Below are positions 19,792 through 28,912 of a DNA stretch of 64,000 nt, piece by piece. Under the pieces are notes generated by a model that was not told the origin of the DNA, made no database searches, and saw nothing but the letters and a program-made list of their open reading frames with translations. A program made the translations under genes and the position numbers. This DNA is from CAWAQA01 sp963784065 (GTDB lineage: Bacteria; Acidobacteriota; Vicinamibacteria; Vicinamibacterales; UBA2999). Every line of letters begins with the position of its first letter. Positions within the stretch are counted from its first letter, which is position 1. The stretch spans positions 1 through 64,000 of the forward strand of contig CAWAQA010000004.1 of assembly GCA_963784065.1 (NCBI GenBank). Direction: 5' to 3'.

Positions 19792-20715
19792 TCACGCCGA
19801 CAGCTCCTCGTCGCCGGGAAACGCGTGCTGCCGACGGCCGACTGGCCCTTCGTGCTTAGCCGTGGTCTTGTACAGCTCGAAGCGGCCGTCCGCGGCCTCG
19901 TCGCGCACGCGGCGGCGCAGGGCGGCGATATCCCGTTTCGACATCGGCGTGAACCCGGCCGCGACGCGTACGTTCTGGCGCAGCACCTTCATCGAATCGA
20001 TGCCGGTCACGGTCGTCGCCACCGGCAGGCTCATGGCGTAGCGCAGGCCCTCCCGGGCAGTGATGATCTTCTTCTTCACTTGACGCGCGTCGCCGCCGAG
20101 GCTCTTCATTCCGATTGGCGCAATCCCGCGGCGCAGCAGCTGCGGCAGGACGCGCTCCTCGAAAGAACGGAACGAGCTGTCGAAGCAATTGAGCGGGAGC
20201 TGGCACGTGTCGAAGGGGAAGTCGCGGCCGAGCATCGCCAGGTGGATGTCCGGATGCTTGTGGCCGGTGAACCCGACGAAGCGCACCTTGCCCTCGCGCT
20301 GCGCGTACGCGAGCGCTTCCACGGCGCCGTCGCGCGCGAAGTGGCGTTCGGGATCGTTGTCGTAGACGCACTCGTGAATCTGCCAGAGGTCGAGGACGTC
20401 CGTCTTCAACCGGCGGAGCGACTGTTCGAGCTGGCGCATCGCCTCGCGCCGCCCGCGGCCGTGGGTGCACAGCTTCGTCATCAGGAACACGCGGTCGCGC
20501 CGGTCGGCGATCGCTTTGCCCATCAGCATCTCGGATCGCCCCTCGTGATACTCCCAGGCGTTGTCCATGAACGTGATGCCGGCATCGATGGCGGCGTGCA
20601 CGAGGCGGACGGCCTCGCGTTCGCTCTTCAGCGTCCCGAGATGGTAGCCGCCGAAGCCGATCGCGGAGACCTGCACACCGGTGTTGCCCAGCGGACGCAA
20701 CGGGATGTCAGACAT
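19792..20715 (-). CDS. Aldo/keto reductase
   Basis: A 307-residue NADPH-dependent oxidoreductase of the aldo/keto reductase superfamily. The catalytic tetrad is in place: Asp51 and Tyr56 in MDNAWEYHEG, Lys81 in LMTKLC and His114 in DLWQIHE. The N-terminus (IPLRPLGNTGVQVSAIGFGG) is the classic family start, so the ATG at 20715 is right even though the frame stays open upstream. The C-terminal stretch after FTPMSKRDIAALR is somewhat longer and more basic than usual. Substrate unknown. Divergent from the bacterioferritin gene, with 142 bases between them. Confidence 0.9.
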   Translation of the reverse strand: MSDIPLRPLGNTGVQVSAIGFGGYHLGTLKSEREAVRLVHAAIDAGITFMDNAWEYHEGRSEMLMGKAIADRRDRVFLMTKLCTHGRGRREAMRQLEQSLRRLKTDVLDLWQIHECVYDNDPERHFARDGAVEALAYAQREGKVRFVGFTGHKHPDIHLAMLGRDFPFDTCQLPLNCFDSSFRSFEERVLPQLLRRGIAPIGMKSLGGDARQVKKKIITAREGLRYAMSLPVATTVTGIDSMKVLRQNVRVAAGFTPMSKRDIAALRRRVRDEAADGRFELYKTTAKHEGPVGRRQHAFPGDEELSA

Positions 20716-20857
20716 GACGGTGATGATACTGAGATTCGGTATCGTCGCGGTGTTAACCATTGAGCACGAGGCGGCGATGAGCGTACGATGACGGCACGCG
20801 CGCATGAACGGCAGGCCTCGTGTGGGCTTGTGAGCGCGCGGCGAAGGAGGCGGCCGG

Positions 20858-21334
20858 ATGCGTGGCAACGACCAGGTCATAGCTCAACTGAACATGGCGC
20901 TCAAGGAGGAGCTCACGGCGATCAACCAGTATTTTCTCCATGCCGAGATGGCGCACAACTGGGGGTATCACCGCATTGGCAAGTACATCAAGAAGCAGTC
21001 GATCGACGAGATGAAGCACGCCGAAAAGCTCATCGAGCGTCTGTTGTTCCTCGATGCGACTCCCAAGATGGATTACATGGACCTGACCATCGGCGCCAAT
21101 ATTCGCGCGCAGCTCGAGTCGGACCTCAAGCTCGAGGAGAAGGCGGTCGTGATGTACAACACCGCGATCAAGATCTCGCGCGAGGCGGGAGACGACGCCT
21201 CGCGGCAGCTGTTCACGGAGCTCCTCAAGGATGAGGAAGAGCACACCGACTGGCTCGAGGCCCAGCTCCATCAGATCAAGGAGATGGGGTACGAGCGCTA
21301 CCTGTCGCTCCAGGTGGACGGTCCGAAGGACTGA
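20858..21334 (+). CDS. bfr: Bacterioferritin
   Basis: A 158-residue iron-storage protein with the usual four-helix length. Ferroxidase-site ligands are present (Glu18, Glu51, His54, and later ESDLKLEEKAV and DEEEHTDWLE giving Glu94, Glu127 and His130), as is Met52, the heme-binding Met that marks true bacterioferritins rather than ferritins. A strong AAGGAGG lies nine bases before the ATG. It forms a 24-subunit cytoplasmic shell that oxidises and stores iron. Intact. Confidence 0.95.
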   Translation: MRGNDQVIAQLNMALKEELTAINQYFLHAEMAHNWGYHRIGKYIKKQSIDEMKHAEKLIERLLFLDATPKMDYMDLTIGANIRAQLESDLKLEEKAVVMYNTAIKISREAGDDASRQLFTELLKDEEEHTDWLEAQLHQIKEMGYERYLSLQVDGPKD

Positions 21335-21364
21335 TCGCGGCACACGGTCCAAGGCACAGACGAT

Positions 21365-21425
21365 CCAAGGCACAAGCTGTCGGATGCGCTTGCGGGTTGC
21401 GCCTTCGAGCCTTGTGCTTTGATCC
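21365..21425. terminator. Hairpin after bacterioferritin gene
   Basis: Imperfect inverted repeat CCAAGGCACAAG ... CTTGTGCTTTG, 30 to 60 bases past the bfr stop codon, with a long loop. Plausible transcription end for bfr before the next gene on the same strand. Confidence 0.4.
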
Positions 21426-21483
21426 ACCTGCTACACTGAATCGTCCGCACCCTCTTCCGGCTGCAGCTGGAAGGCCGGTTTCA

Positions 21484-22165
21484 ATGCGCACAATTCAGAT
21501 GATGAGTACCGTTGCCCTGCTGGCCGTGGCGGCCGGCACCTCGACCGTTGCCGCGGAGCAGGTCGCCGTGCGCGCCAGCGTCCCGGTCAGGATCGTCGCC
21601 CTTGGCGACAGCCTGACGTCCGGCCATCGGCTGCCGCGCGCCGACGCCTATCCATCCCTGCTCGAAGCCACCCTGAAGGAAGAGGGCGTCTCCGCCGTCG
21701 TCGTCAATCACGGTGTGTCAGGCGATACCTCGTCGGGCGGGGTCCGCCGGCTGCCGGCGGCGCTCGACGATCGTCCGGACATCCTGATCCTGGCGCTCGG
21801 CGTCAACGACGGGTTACGCGGCGTGCCCGTGGCGCAGGTAGGCCGGAACCTGGAGACGATCATCGAGGCGGCACAGGCGCGCGACGTCACGGTGCTGCTG
21901 TGCGCGATGGAGGCGCTGCCGCTGTATGGATGGCAGGTACACGGTGGACTTCCACAACATGTACACGGCGCTGGCGGACAAGTACCAGCTGTCTCTCGTC
22001 CCGTTCCTGCTGATGGGCGTGCTCGGGAACCAGGATCTGATGTCGCCGGATGGAATTCACCCGAACGCCGCCGGCGCCCGGGTGATGGCGTCGACCATCC
22101 TGCCTTACCTGCATCCGCTCATCGAGGCGGCGCGGACCGTGCCGGCAGGCGCGGGCGAACCCTAG
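21484..22165 (+). CDS. GDSL-type lysophospholipase/thioesterase (TesA-like), one frameshift
   Basis: An exported SGNH hydrolase. The ATG at 21484 begins a signal peptide (MSTVALLAVAAGTSTVAA). The block I GDSL is at about residue 42 (IVALGDSLTSGHRLP), block II is GVSGDTSSGG, block III is LALGVNDGLRG and block V is DGIHPNAAGA, giving Ser, Gly, Asn and the Asp/His pair of the active site. The frame changes near 21930, where ALPLYGW should run on into YTVDFHNMYTALADKYQ. When joined it is about 227 residues, normal for TesA-like enzymes. Confidence 0.85.
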
Positions 22166-22227
22166 GTTGGCCCGCGAGATCTCGGTCGAACGGCCGTAGG
22201 CACTACAGGTTCAGTTGATACAGACCA

Positions 22228-22668
22228 CTAGATCGCCCGTGCGTTGACCGTGATGTTGACGGAGCCCCTGATCGCGTTCGAGATCGGGCAGCCTTTTTCG
22301 GCCCCCGTCGCCAGCTCCTGGAGCTTCGACGTGTCGATCCCTTCGAGCCCCTCGACGACCGCCTCGAGCTGAGACGACACGACCTTGATGCCGGCATCGC
22401 TCTTGTCGGCGGTCACGGTGCAGGTGACGCGCACCTTCTTCGCTTTGCCACCCTGCTTGCCGATCGTGTTCGTGAGCACCATGGCGTAGCACACGCCGTG
22501 CGAGCCGGCCATCAGCTCTTCGGGCGTGGTCTTGCCGTCGCCTTCGCCGATCCGGCTCGGGAAGGTGACCGGCAGCGTGAACGCCCCTGTTCCCGCCTTC
22601 GCGGCGCCACTCCCGTCCATCAGCCCGCCGGTCCACTCCACATCAACATGCCGCGCGAACGTTGCCAT
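22228..22668 (-). CDS. OsmC/Ohr-family peroxiredoxin (OsmC subgroup)
   Basis: A 146-residue thiol peroxidase of the OsmC family that reduces organic hydroperoxides. The reactive cysteines are Cys60 (GSHGVCYAMVL) and Cys127 (EKGCPISNAIRG), the spacing and context expected. The ATG at 22668 follows GAGGAGATGG; the frame remains open far upstream, but that part is antisense-like. C-terminal NITVNARAI is typical. Intact. Divergent from the PHP-domain gene. Confidence 0.92.
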   Translation of the reverse strand: MATFARHVDVEWTGGLMDGSGAAKAGTGAFTLPVTFPSRIGEGDGKTTPEELMAGSHGVCYAMVLTNTIGKQGGKAKKVRVTCTVTADKSDAGIKVVSSQLEAVVEGLEGIDTSKLQELATGAEKGCPISNAIRGSVNITVNARAI

Positions 22669-22825
22669 GCCATCTCCTCTGCTCGTGGTCACACCAACAG
22701 CAGACGTGCAGAAGCTCAGAAGCGCACCGTACTCCGTGACTCTGTGTCTCGTGTCTCTGTGGTTCGTGAAAGGTGAATGCTGATGATAATGCGGAGAGGG
22801 ACTGGCGCTTGCAGCAATACGTAGC

Positions 22826-23906
22826 GTGACCGACGTCAACCTCGACCTGGCGGGGCTGCTGTACGACATGGCGGCGGTGGCGGGTGACAGCCAGCGCGGG
22901 TGGGGGTACAAGCGTGCAGCCAAGGCCGTGCTGCGCCTGGATCGGCACATCACGCCGCTCGTGCACGCGAACACATTCAAGGCGGTGCCCGGCATCGGCC
23001 CGACGACCGATCGCGTCGCGCGCGAGTTGATCCAGGACGGACGGTCGGCGTTTGTCGAGCGGGCGGTACGCGAGGCGGGCAAGGAGGAGGAGGTCGCGAA
23101 GCTGCGCACGCTGCGGCAGCATTTCCTCAGCCGCGCGGCCGTGCGCGAGATTCTCTCCCGCCGCGGCACCCCGTCGCGAACGAAGTACCGGGGCGATTTC
23201 CAGATGCACTCGGTGTGGAGCGACGGTTCCGAGACGCTCGATTCCATCATCGAAGCGTGCCTCGGCGCGCGGCGAGCGTTGCGCCGGCATCACCGACCAT
23301 TCGTACGGCCTGCCGATCGCGGGCGGCATGTCGATGGAGCAGGCCGTGCAGCAGCACGCGGCGATCGACGCACTCAATCTCAGGTACAAGGGCCGCTTCC
23401 GGATGTTCAAGGGAATCGAAGCCAACATCCGGGCTGATGGGACCGTGGACATGGAGCCGCACGAGCTGCGCCAGTTCGAGTTCGTCGTGGCCTCGCCGCA
23501 TTCCCTGCTGCGCAAGTCGATCGACCAGACCGCCCGCATGGTCGGCGCCGTGTCGCAGCCCGGCGTCTCCATCCTCGGCCATCCGCAGGGCCGGCGCTAC
23601 AACGTGCGGCCCGGGGTCAGCGCCGACTGGGATCAGGTGTTCGACGCGGCCGCGCGCCGTCAGGTGGCGATCGAGATCGACGGATCGTGGGACCGCCAGG
23701 ACGTGCATTACGCGCTTGCCGCGCGCGCGCTCGAGCGCGGCTGCCTCTTCGCGCTCGACAGCGACGCCCACTCGCATCCCGAGCTCGAGTTCGCCGACAT
23801 CGCCATCGCGCACGCGAGGCTGGCCGCCATTCCGCAGGACCGGATCGTCAATTACTGGACCGAGAAGCGATTCCTCGAGTGGGCGCGAGGCAGCTGGGAG
23901 CGGTAA
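22826..23906 (+). CDS. PHP-domain phosphoesterase with N-terminal PolX-like helix-hairpin-helix (one frameshift)
   Basis: About 360 residues when joined. The N-terminal 90 residues look like the helix-hairpin-helix part of family X polymerases (GWGYKRAAKAVLRL, then FKAVPGIGPTTDRVARELI). A PHP metal-binding domain follows: DFQMHSVWSDGSETLDSIIE, ITDHSYGLP, GIEANI, SPHS, GHPQGR and DSDAHSH provide the His/Asp ligands. It resembles the C-terminal half of bacterial PolX without the polymerase domain, suggesting a stand-alone phosphoesterase or nuclease. The frame changes near 23275, just before the ITDHS block. The GTG start at 22826 gives the best N-terminus. Confidence 0.75.
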
Positions 23907-23929
23907 GAGCCGGCTGAAGCCGGCCCCTC
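23907..23929. repeat. Dispersed palindromic repeat copy
   Basis: GAGCCGGCTGAAGCCGGCCCC immediately after the PHP gene stop codon. Same core as the copies at 4287 and 10244. Confidence 0.7.
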
Positions 23930-24049
23930 GACGAATCGGCGATCGTCCGGACACAGGGGCGTCTCCGGCCCTGAGAGCGTCGGAAGCGGCTTCAGCGGAC
24001 GCGTGCCCTCCGTCCAGAATCTCCGTGCATCCGGTTCGAGCGGCAGGGG

Positions 24050-24450
24050 CTACGCGTCTCGCTCGAACGTCAGATAGAACGGGCCGGCGCCCAGGAACCC
24101 GAACAGGAACGCGAACCCGAGTAGGTGCCGAACCCGGCGCGGTTGATCGTGATGAAGCTTCGCGTGCTCGCCGACGCCGACGTGAAGTCAATCGTCTTCA
24201 GGAACAGGTGTTGTGCGCCTTCAGCCGGTGCGGACCCGGCGTCACCTCGCGGTCAGCACGTCGCCGTGCATCAGCAGCACTTCGGGTTGCTCGGCGTCCA
24301 GGGCCACGAAGATCTCGCGGTAGCCGACGTCGTTCGGCGCCTGCCGCCGGATCGTGACGGGACTTGCACGACGCTTCGAGCTCGCCGATCATCCGATCGA
24401 TCTCGCGGGCGCGGGCTCGGCGTGGTGACCACCGCAGGTGTGCGGGTCAT
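24050..24450 (-). pseudogene. Frameshifted paralogue of the 24724-25125 gene
   Basis: Starting at the ATG at 24450, the translated pieces line up with the neighbour at 24724-25125: IRRQAPNDVGYREIFVALD, LTPGPHRLKAHNT, FLKTIDFTS, ITINRAGFGTY, and an end like GAGPFYLTFERDA. At least three frame changes are needed (near 24375, 24245 and 24120), more than for any neighbour of this size, so decay is possible as well as sequencing error. Its ATG overlaps the stop of the coiled-coil gene before it by four bases. The left end is approximate. Confidence 0.6.
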
Positions 24451-24731
24451 GCGTCGTCCGCCTTGTCCTTGCGCTCCTTCTGGTGGTCGGCGTTGCGGAA
24501 CGCCAGGCTGCGCGCCGGGAGCTGCCATGCGGTGCGCAGCGCCTTGGCGAGACCGGCATCGGTGCGCGAGATCCTTTCGGCGAGCGCCGAGAACTTCTGC
24601 TCGATCCGGGCCATCCGGGCCTCGTACTTCTCGAGGTCGCCCTTCTGCTGCATGTCGCGGCGCAAGAGCCCGATCTTTTCGACGAGCTCCGTCAGCAGCA
24701 CCGCCAGCTCGGGGTCGAGCGCGTCAGCCAT
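24447..24731 (-). CDS. Small coiled-coil protein
   Basis: A 94-residue, highly charged helical protein (LAVLLTELVEKIGLLRRDMQ, then YEARMARIEQKFSALAERIS) with heptad-like spacing and a Lys/Asp-rich tail (DHQKERKDKADDA). No membrane segment and no known family. Its start overlaps the stop of the 133-residue gene (24724-24731), and its stop overlaps the start of the broken paralogue, so translation of the three is probably coupled. Function unknown. Confidence 0.65.
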   Translation of the reverse strand: MADALDPELAVLLTELVEKIGLLRRDMQQKGDLEKYEARMARIEQKFSALAERISRTDAGLAKALRTAWQLPARSLAFRNADHQKERKDKADDA

Positions 24732-25125
24732 TCGACGTCTCGCGTTCGAGCGTCAAATACAACGGGCCGCCACCGAGAAAGAACGCGAGCACCGAGTACG
24801 TGCCGAACCCCGCCTTGTTGATCACGTTGAACGTCGCGTGCTCACCGGGCGCGAGGTTCATGTCGAGCGTCTTGCGGAACAGTGTGTTGTGCGCTTTCAG
24901 GCGGTGATGCCCGGGCTTCACCTCGCGCGTCACCTCGTCGCCGGCGTGCAGGATGGCGATCTGTTCGCCGTCGAGGTCCACGTAGATGTCGCGGTAGCCG
25001 ACGTCCTCCTTGGACTGGCGCCTGACCGTGACCACCGCGGCCCAGGATCGCTCGAGCTCGTCGACAATCTTGCCGATGTCCTCGGCCGTCGGTTCCCCGA
25101 TTGTGGTGATCGTGCTGACAGACAT
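24724..25125 (-). CDS. Small protein with PEGA-like beta domain, unknown function
   Basis: A 133-residue protein. After a helical N-terminal part (EDIGKIVDELERSWAAVVTV) comes a beta-rich segment with alternating charges (YRDIYVDLDGEQIAILHAGD, then EVTREVKPGHHRLKAHNTLF). This pattern of a DG turn plus GHHRL is shared with PEGA-type surface domains. It ends in a hydrophobic stretch (GFGTYSVLAFFLGGGPLYL) that may be a membrane segment. It begins four bases after the HMG-CoA lyase stop codon, so it is in the same transcript. A broken paralogue lies downstream at 24050-24450. Intact. Confidence 0.65.
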   Translation of the reverse strand: MSVSTITTIGEPTAEDIGKIVDELERSWAAVVTVRRQSKEDVGYRDIYVDLDGEQIAILHAGDEVTREVKPGHHRLKAHNTLFRKTLDMNLAPGEHATFNVINKAGFGTYSVLAFFLGGGPLYLTLERETSNG

Positions 25126-25129
25126 CGTG

Positions 25130-26046
25130 TTACCGGGAAAGGGGCGTCGCCTGCGCGGCGCGGAAGACGCGCGACGGCAGCGGGTGGCCGACCTGCGGCT
25201 CGATCCCCCGTGACGCCTCGATGATGCCACCGAGCCGGACGCCTGTCACGATCCCCAGCCCGTCGAGCATGTAAACGAGGTCTTCCGTTGCCAGATTTCC
25301 GGTTGCGCCCGGAGCGTAGGGGCAGCCGCCGAGCCCGCCCGCGGCCGAGTCGAAGGTCGTGACGCCCGACTCGAGGCCGGCATACACGTTGACCAGCGCG
25401 GTTCCGCGCGTGTCGTGCAGGTGCAGCGCCAGCACGCTCGACGGGCGTGCGCCGGGTCACCGCGGCAATCACGTCGTGTACCTCGAGCAGGGTGCGCCAC
25501 GCCGATGGTGTCGCTCAGGGCGACCTGATAGACACCCATGTCGATGAGGCGGGCCGTCAACGTCGATACCGTGTCCGGCGGAACGCTGCCTTCAAAAGGG
25601 CAGCCGAAACAGGTAGACAGGTAGCCGCGGACGCGTTGGCCCGCCGCACGCGCCGCGTCACAGACGGCGCGCGCCGCCGACAATGTCTCCTCGATGCCCT
25701 GGTTCAGGTTGCGCCGGCTGAACGTCTCGGACGCCGCGGGAAAGATCGCGACCTCCTCCACGTTCGCGCGCTGGGCACGCTCGAGGCCTGCCAGGTTGGG
25801 CACGATCGCCGTGTAGCGGACGCCCGGCCGCCGCGCGATCCCGGCAAAGACCTCCGCCGTGCCTGCCATCTGCGGCACCCACCTGGGGCTGACGAACGCG
25901 CCCACCTCAATCACACTGTGTCCGGCGTCGGCGAGCCGGTCCACGAAGGCAATCTTGTCCGCTGTCGCGATGGTGGACGCTTCGTTCTGCAGGCCGTCCC
26001 TCGGCCCGACTTCCACGATCTGCGCGCGCCGCGGGAGTGCGGTCAT
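25130..26046 (-). CDS. Hydroxymethylglutaryl-CoA lyase (two frameshifts)
   Basis: Splits HMG-CoA into acetyl-CoA and acetoacetate, the last step of leucine breakdown. The N-terminus carries the active-site VEVGPRDGLQNE and the catalytic region EVGAFVSPRWVPQMAGT. After frame changes near 25495 and 25440 the signature GGLGGCPYAPGATGNLATED appears, with the mobile-loop Cys in GGCPYAPG. C-terminal end at 25130. The ATG at 26046 overlaps the stop of the carboxylase gene (ATGA). The order carboxylase subunits, hydratase, lyase is that of liu/acu operons. Confidence 0.9.
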
Positions 26047-27949
26047 TCGAGCTCGAGGAGGGGAACGCCCGGCTGCACGAGCTCGCCGAGGCGGCAGGCA
26101 ATCGCGGTGACGCGCCCGTCCCGGGGCGCCTTGATGGGCAGCTCCATCTTCATGGCCTCGAGCATCACGAGGAGGTCGCCTTGCGCGACCTGCTGTCCGG
26201 GCTGCACGTTGATCACGGCGACGGTTGCAGGCATCGGCGATGCCAGCGCGGTCTCGTCGTGGCCATGGCGCGCCTTCCGGCGCGAAGGGGGCGCGGTGTC
26301 AACGACGTATACGTGGCCCTCGAGGAAGACCCACCGCGCGTCGCCGACGGCGACGCCGTAGGCCAGCCACTGGCGTGTGCCCTGGCTCACGCGGTACCGG
26401 CCCGCGCCGAGCGCCGTGACCTGCAGGTCAGACACGGACATCGTGCAGCGCGGTCCAGGGATCGATGTCGTCGTCGGCCCGTCTCTGGCCGGCCTGAAGG
26501 TCGTCTGCGCTGCCGTGGCGTCCGGGTCGCGCCGGAAGCAGTGCGCCAGCGACCGCGAGCACGTGCTCCGACGGTTCAGACAGAAGCGACGCCCGCAACG
26601 CCGAGCCTTCGTGCTCGAGGAAGTGCGTGTCGAGCTCGCCGCTGACGAACCGCGGATGTTCGAGCAGCGCGATGAGGAACGCGACGTTCGTGCGGATACC
26701 GAGAATCGGGTAGCTGCGCAGCGCCGCGAGCGCGCGCTGCCGCGCGGCCTCACGCGTTTCCGCCGTGGCGATGAGCTTGGCGATCATCGGGTCGTAATGG
26801 ACCGTAATCTCGCTGCCCTCGATGACGCCGGCGTCCACGCGAACGCCCGGCATCGACCGGCTCGCGATAGAGGAGGAGGGGTCCCGCCTGCGGCAGATCG
26901 TCCTGCGCCGGATCCTCCGCGTAAATGCGTGCCTCGATCGCGTGACCGCGTTGCGCCAGGTCGGCCTGTACCCAGGGCAGCGGTTCCCCGGATGCCACCG
27001 CAATCTGTGCGCGCACCAGGTCAACGCCCGTCACCTGCTCGGTCACCGGATGCTCGACCTGCAGGCGCGTGTTCATCTCGAGGAAATAGAAGCTCGCTTC
27101 GTCGCCCGTGCCGTCGAGCAGGAACTCGACCGTCCCCGCGTTCTGGTAGCCGGCGGCACGCGCCGCGCGCACCGCCGCCTCTCCCATCCGCGCCCGCAAG
27201 GCCGGCGTCAGCGCCGGCGACGGGGTCTCCTCCACGATCTTCTGGTGGCGCCGCTGGATCGAGCACTCGCGTTCGAACAGGTGGACGACGTGTCCGTGGG
27301 CGTCAGCCATTACCTGGATTTCGACGTGCCGCGGGCGTTCGAGGAGACGCTCCACGTAGAGCGTGTCATCGCCAAACGCCGCCGCTGCCTCGCGCCGCGC
27401 CTGCGCAATCGCGGGGATCAGCGCACCCTCGTCCCGGACGACCTTCATCCCGATGCCGCCGCCGCCGGCCGATGGTTTCAGCAGGATGGGGAAGCCGATC
27501 GTGCGCGCCGCGCCCGCGATCGCGGAGTCGGATTGATCGGCCGGCACGAAGCCAGGCACCACCGGTACCTCGGCGCGATGGGCGATCTCGCGCGCGGCGA
27601 TCTTCGAGCCCATTCGCTCGATCGCGTCCGCGGGCGGGCCAATGAAGACGATGCCCGCCTCTTCGCAGGCGCGCGCAAATGCGGCGTTCTCCGAGAGGAA
27701 GCCGTAGCCCGGGTGAATGGCGTCGGCCTTCGTCTCGCGGGCCGCGGCGAGTATCGCCTCGACGGAGAGATAGCTCGCCGACGGGGCCGCGGGTCCGATC
27801 CGGACCGCGTAATCGGCAACCGATGCGTGCAGCGCCCGAGCGTCGGCATCGGAGTAGACGGCGACCGACTCGATCCCCGCCTCCCGGCATGCCCGGATGA
27901 CGCGGACGGCGATCTCGCCGCGATTAGCGATCAGGATTCGCTGCAACAT
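26043..27949 (-). CDS. Methylcrotonyl-CoA carboxylase, biotin-containing alpha subunit (two frameshifts)
   Basis: Biotin carboxylase plus carrier subunit of 3-methylcrotonyl-CoA carboxylase. In order: N-terminal IANRGEIAVRVIRACREAG, ATP-grasp glycine loop KPSAGGGGIGMKVV, VEIQVMADAHGHVVHLFERE, EMNTRLQVEHPVTEQVTG, then the C-terminal biotinyl domain with LEAMKMELPIKAP, where the Lys is biotinylated. About 635 residues when joined. The frame changes near 26855 (at YREPV, which should continue into DAGVIEGSEITVHYDP) and again between about 26450 and 26520. Assignment to the methylcrotonyl rather than acetyl or propionyl enzyme rests on the operon partners. Confidence 0.9.
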
Positions 27950-27964
27950 TCACTTTCACGAACG

Positions 27965-28110
27965 GCGGAGACGCGGAGACGCGGAGATCGCGATGCTACC
28001 TTCCGGCTGAAGCCGGAAGCCACAACTCTGTGCCTGGCGGCGAGCGAGTTTGCGATGGTGTCCGCCGTCAGACCGAAAACCCGTGACGCTCCGCGTCTCC
28101 GCATCTCCGC
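27965..28110. repeat. Long inverted repeat with nested palindrome inside the liu operon
   Basis: Arms at 27965-27986 and 28089-28110 match at 21 of 22 positions (GCGGAGACGC... against its complement). Between them, at 27998-28023, lies a copy of the dispersed palindrome (TTCCGGCTGAAGCCGGAA). The element fills the 169-base gap between the hydratase and carboxylase-alpha genes and would form a long hairpin in the mRNA. Confidence 0.65.
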
Positions 28111-28118
28111 GGGCCGGC

Positions 28119-28907
28119 TCATTGGCCGGCGCTCCAGCCGGGCTTCCGCTTCTCCAGGAACGCCTTCATCCCTTCCTGGCCCTCGTCCGAGACACGCCGG
28201 GCGGCGATGGCATCGGTCGTGATGCCCGTCGTGTCCTGCACCGGACGCCCCCATACTTTCCGCAGCAACTCCTTGATGGTGGTAATGGCGCCCGGCGCCG
28301 CCGTGAGGACCTCGGCGACGTAACGGCCGACACACGCATCGAGGTCCGGTTCGGGCGTCACGGCGTGGACCAGCCCGATCTCCTTGGCCCGCCGCGCGTC
28401 GAAACGCATCCCGGTGACGAACAGCTCCCGGGCCGCTGACATCCCGAGCTTCGTCAGCACGAAGGGCGAGATGATCGCCGGCACGATCCCGACCTTCACC
28501 TCGGTGAATCCGAACGTCGCCTGCTCCTCGGCCACCACGATGTCGCAAACAGCCGCGAGGCCTGCACCACCTCCGAGCGCGGCGCCATGCACCCGGCCCA
28601 CCAGCGCGATCGGCAGGTGGTCGAGGCTCGCGTACATCTTCGCCATGGCGGAGGCGTCCTGCACGTTCTCGTCATGCGTGTAGGCCACCATGCGTGACAT
28701 CCATTTCAGGTCGGCGCCGGCGCAGAATGCCTTGCCGGCTCCCGCGAGAACGGCCGCACGCACCTGGTCATCGCCCGCCACCTCCGTGGCCCAGCGGGTC
28801 AGCTCGTCGATCAGCTGCTCGTTGAACGCGTTGCGAACATCAGGACGGTTGAGCGTCACGTACTCGACCGGCCCCTCGCGGCGGATTTCCAGGAAATCGA
28901 AGCCCAT
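28119..28907 (-). CDS. Enoyl-CoA hydratase/isomerase, probable methylglutaconyl-CoA hydratase
   Basis: A 262-residue crotonase-fold protein. The oxyanion-hole segments are AFCAGADLKWMSRM and VHGAALGGGAGLAAVCDIVV, and the catalytic Glu region is FGFTEVKVGIVPAIISPFVL. GADLKWM and the ISPFV end are features of the methylglutaconyl-CoA hydratase subgroup (LiuC), which adds water to make HMG-CoA. Its neighbours, carboxylase subunits on both sides and HMG-CoA lyase, support that step. The ATG at 28907 is five bases after the stop of the carboxylase beta gene. Intact. Confidence 0.85.
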   Translation of the reverse strand: MGFDFLEIRREGPVEYVTLNRPDVRNAFNEQLIDELTRWATEVAGDDQVRAAVLAGAGKAFCAGADLKWMSRMVAYTHDENVQDASAMAKMYASLDHLPIALVGRVHGAALGGGAGLAAVCDIVVAEEQATFGFTEVKVGIVPAIISPFVLTKLGMSAARELFVTGMRFDARRAKEIGLVHAVTPEPDLDACVGRYVAEVLTAAPGAITTIKELLRKVWGRPVQDTTGITTDAIAARRVSDEGQEGMKAFLEKRKPGWSAGQ

Positions 28908-28912
28908 ACGCG

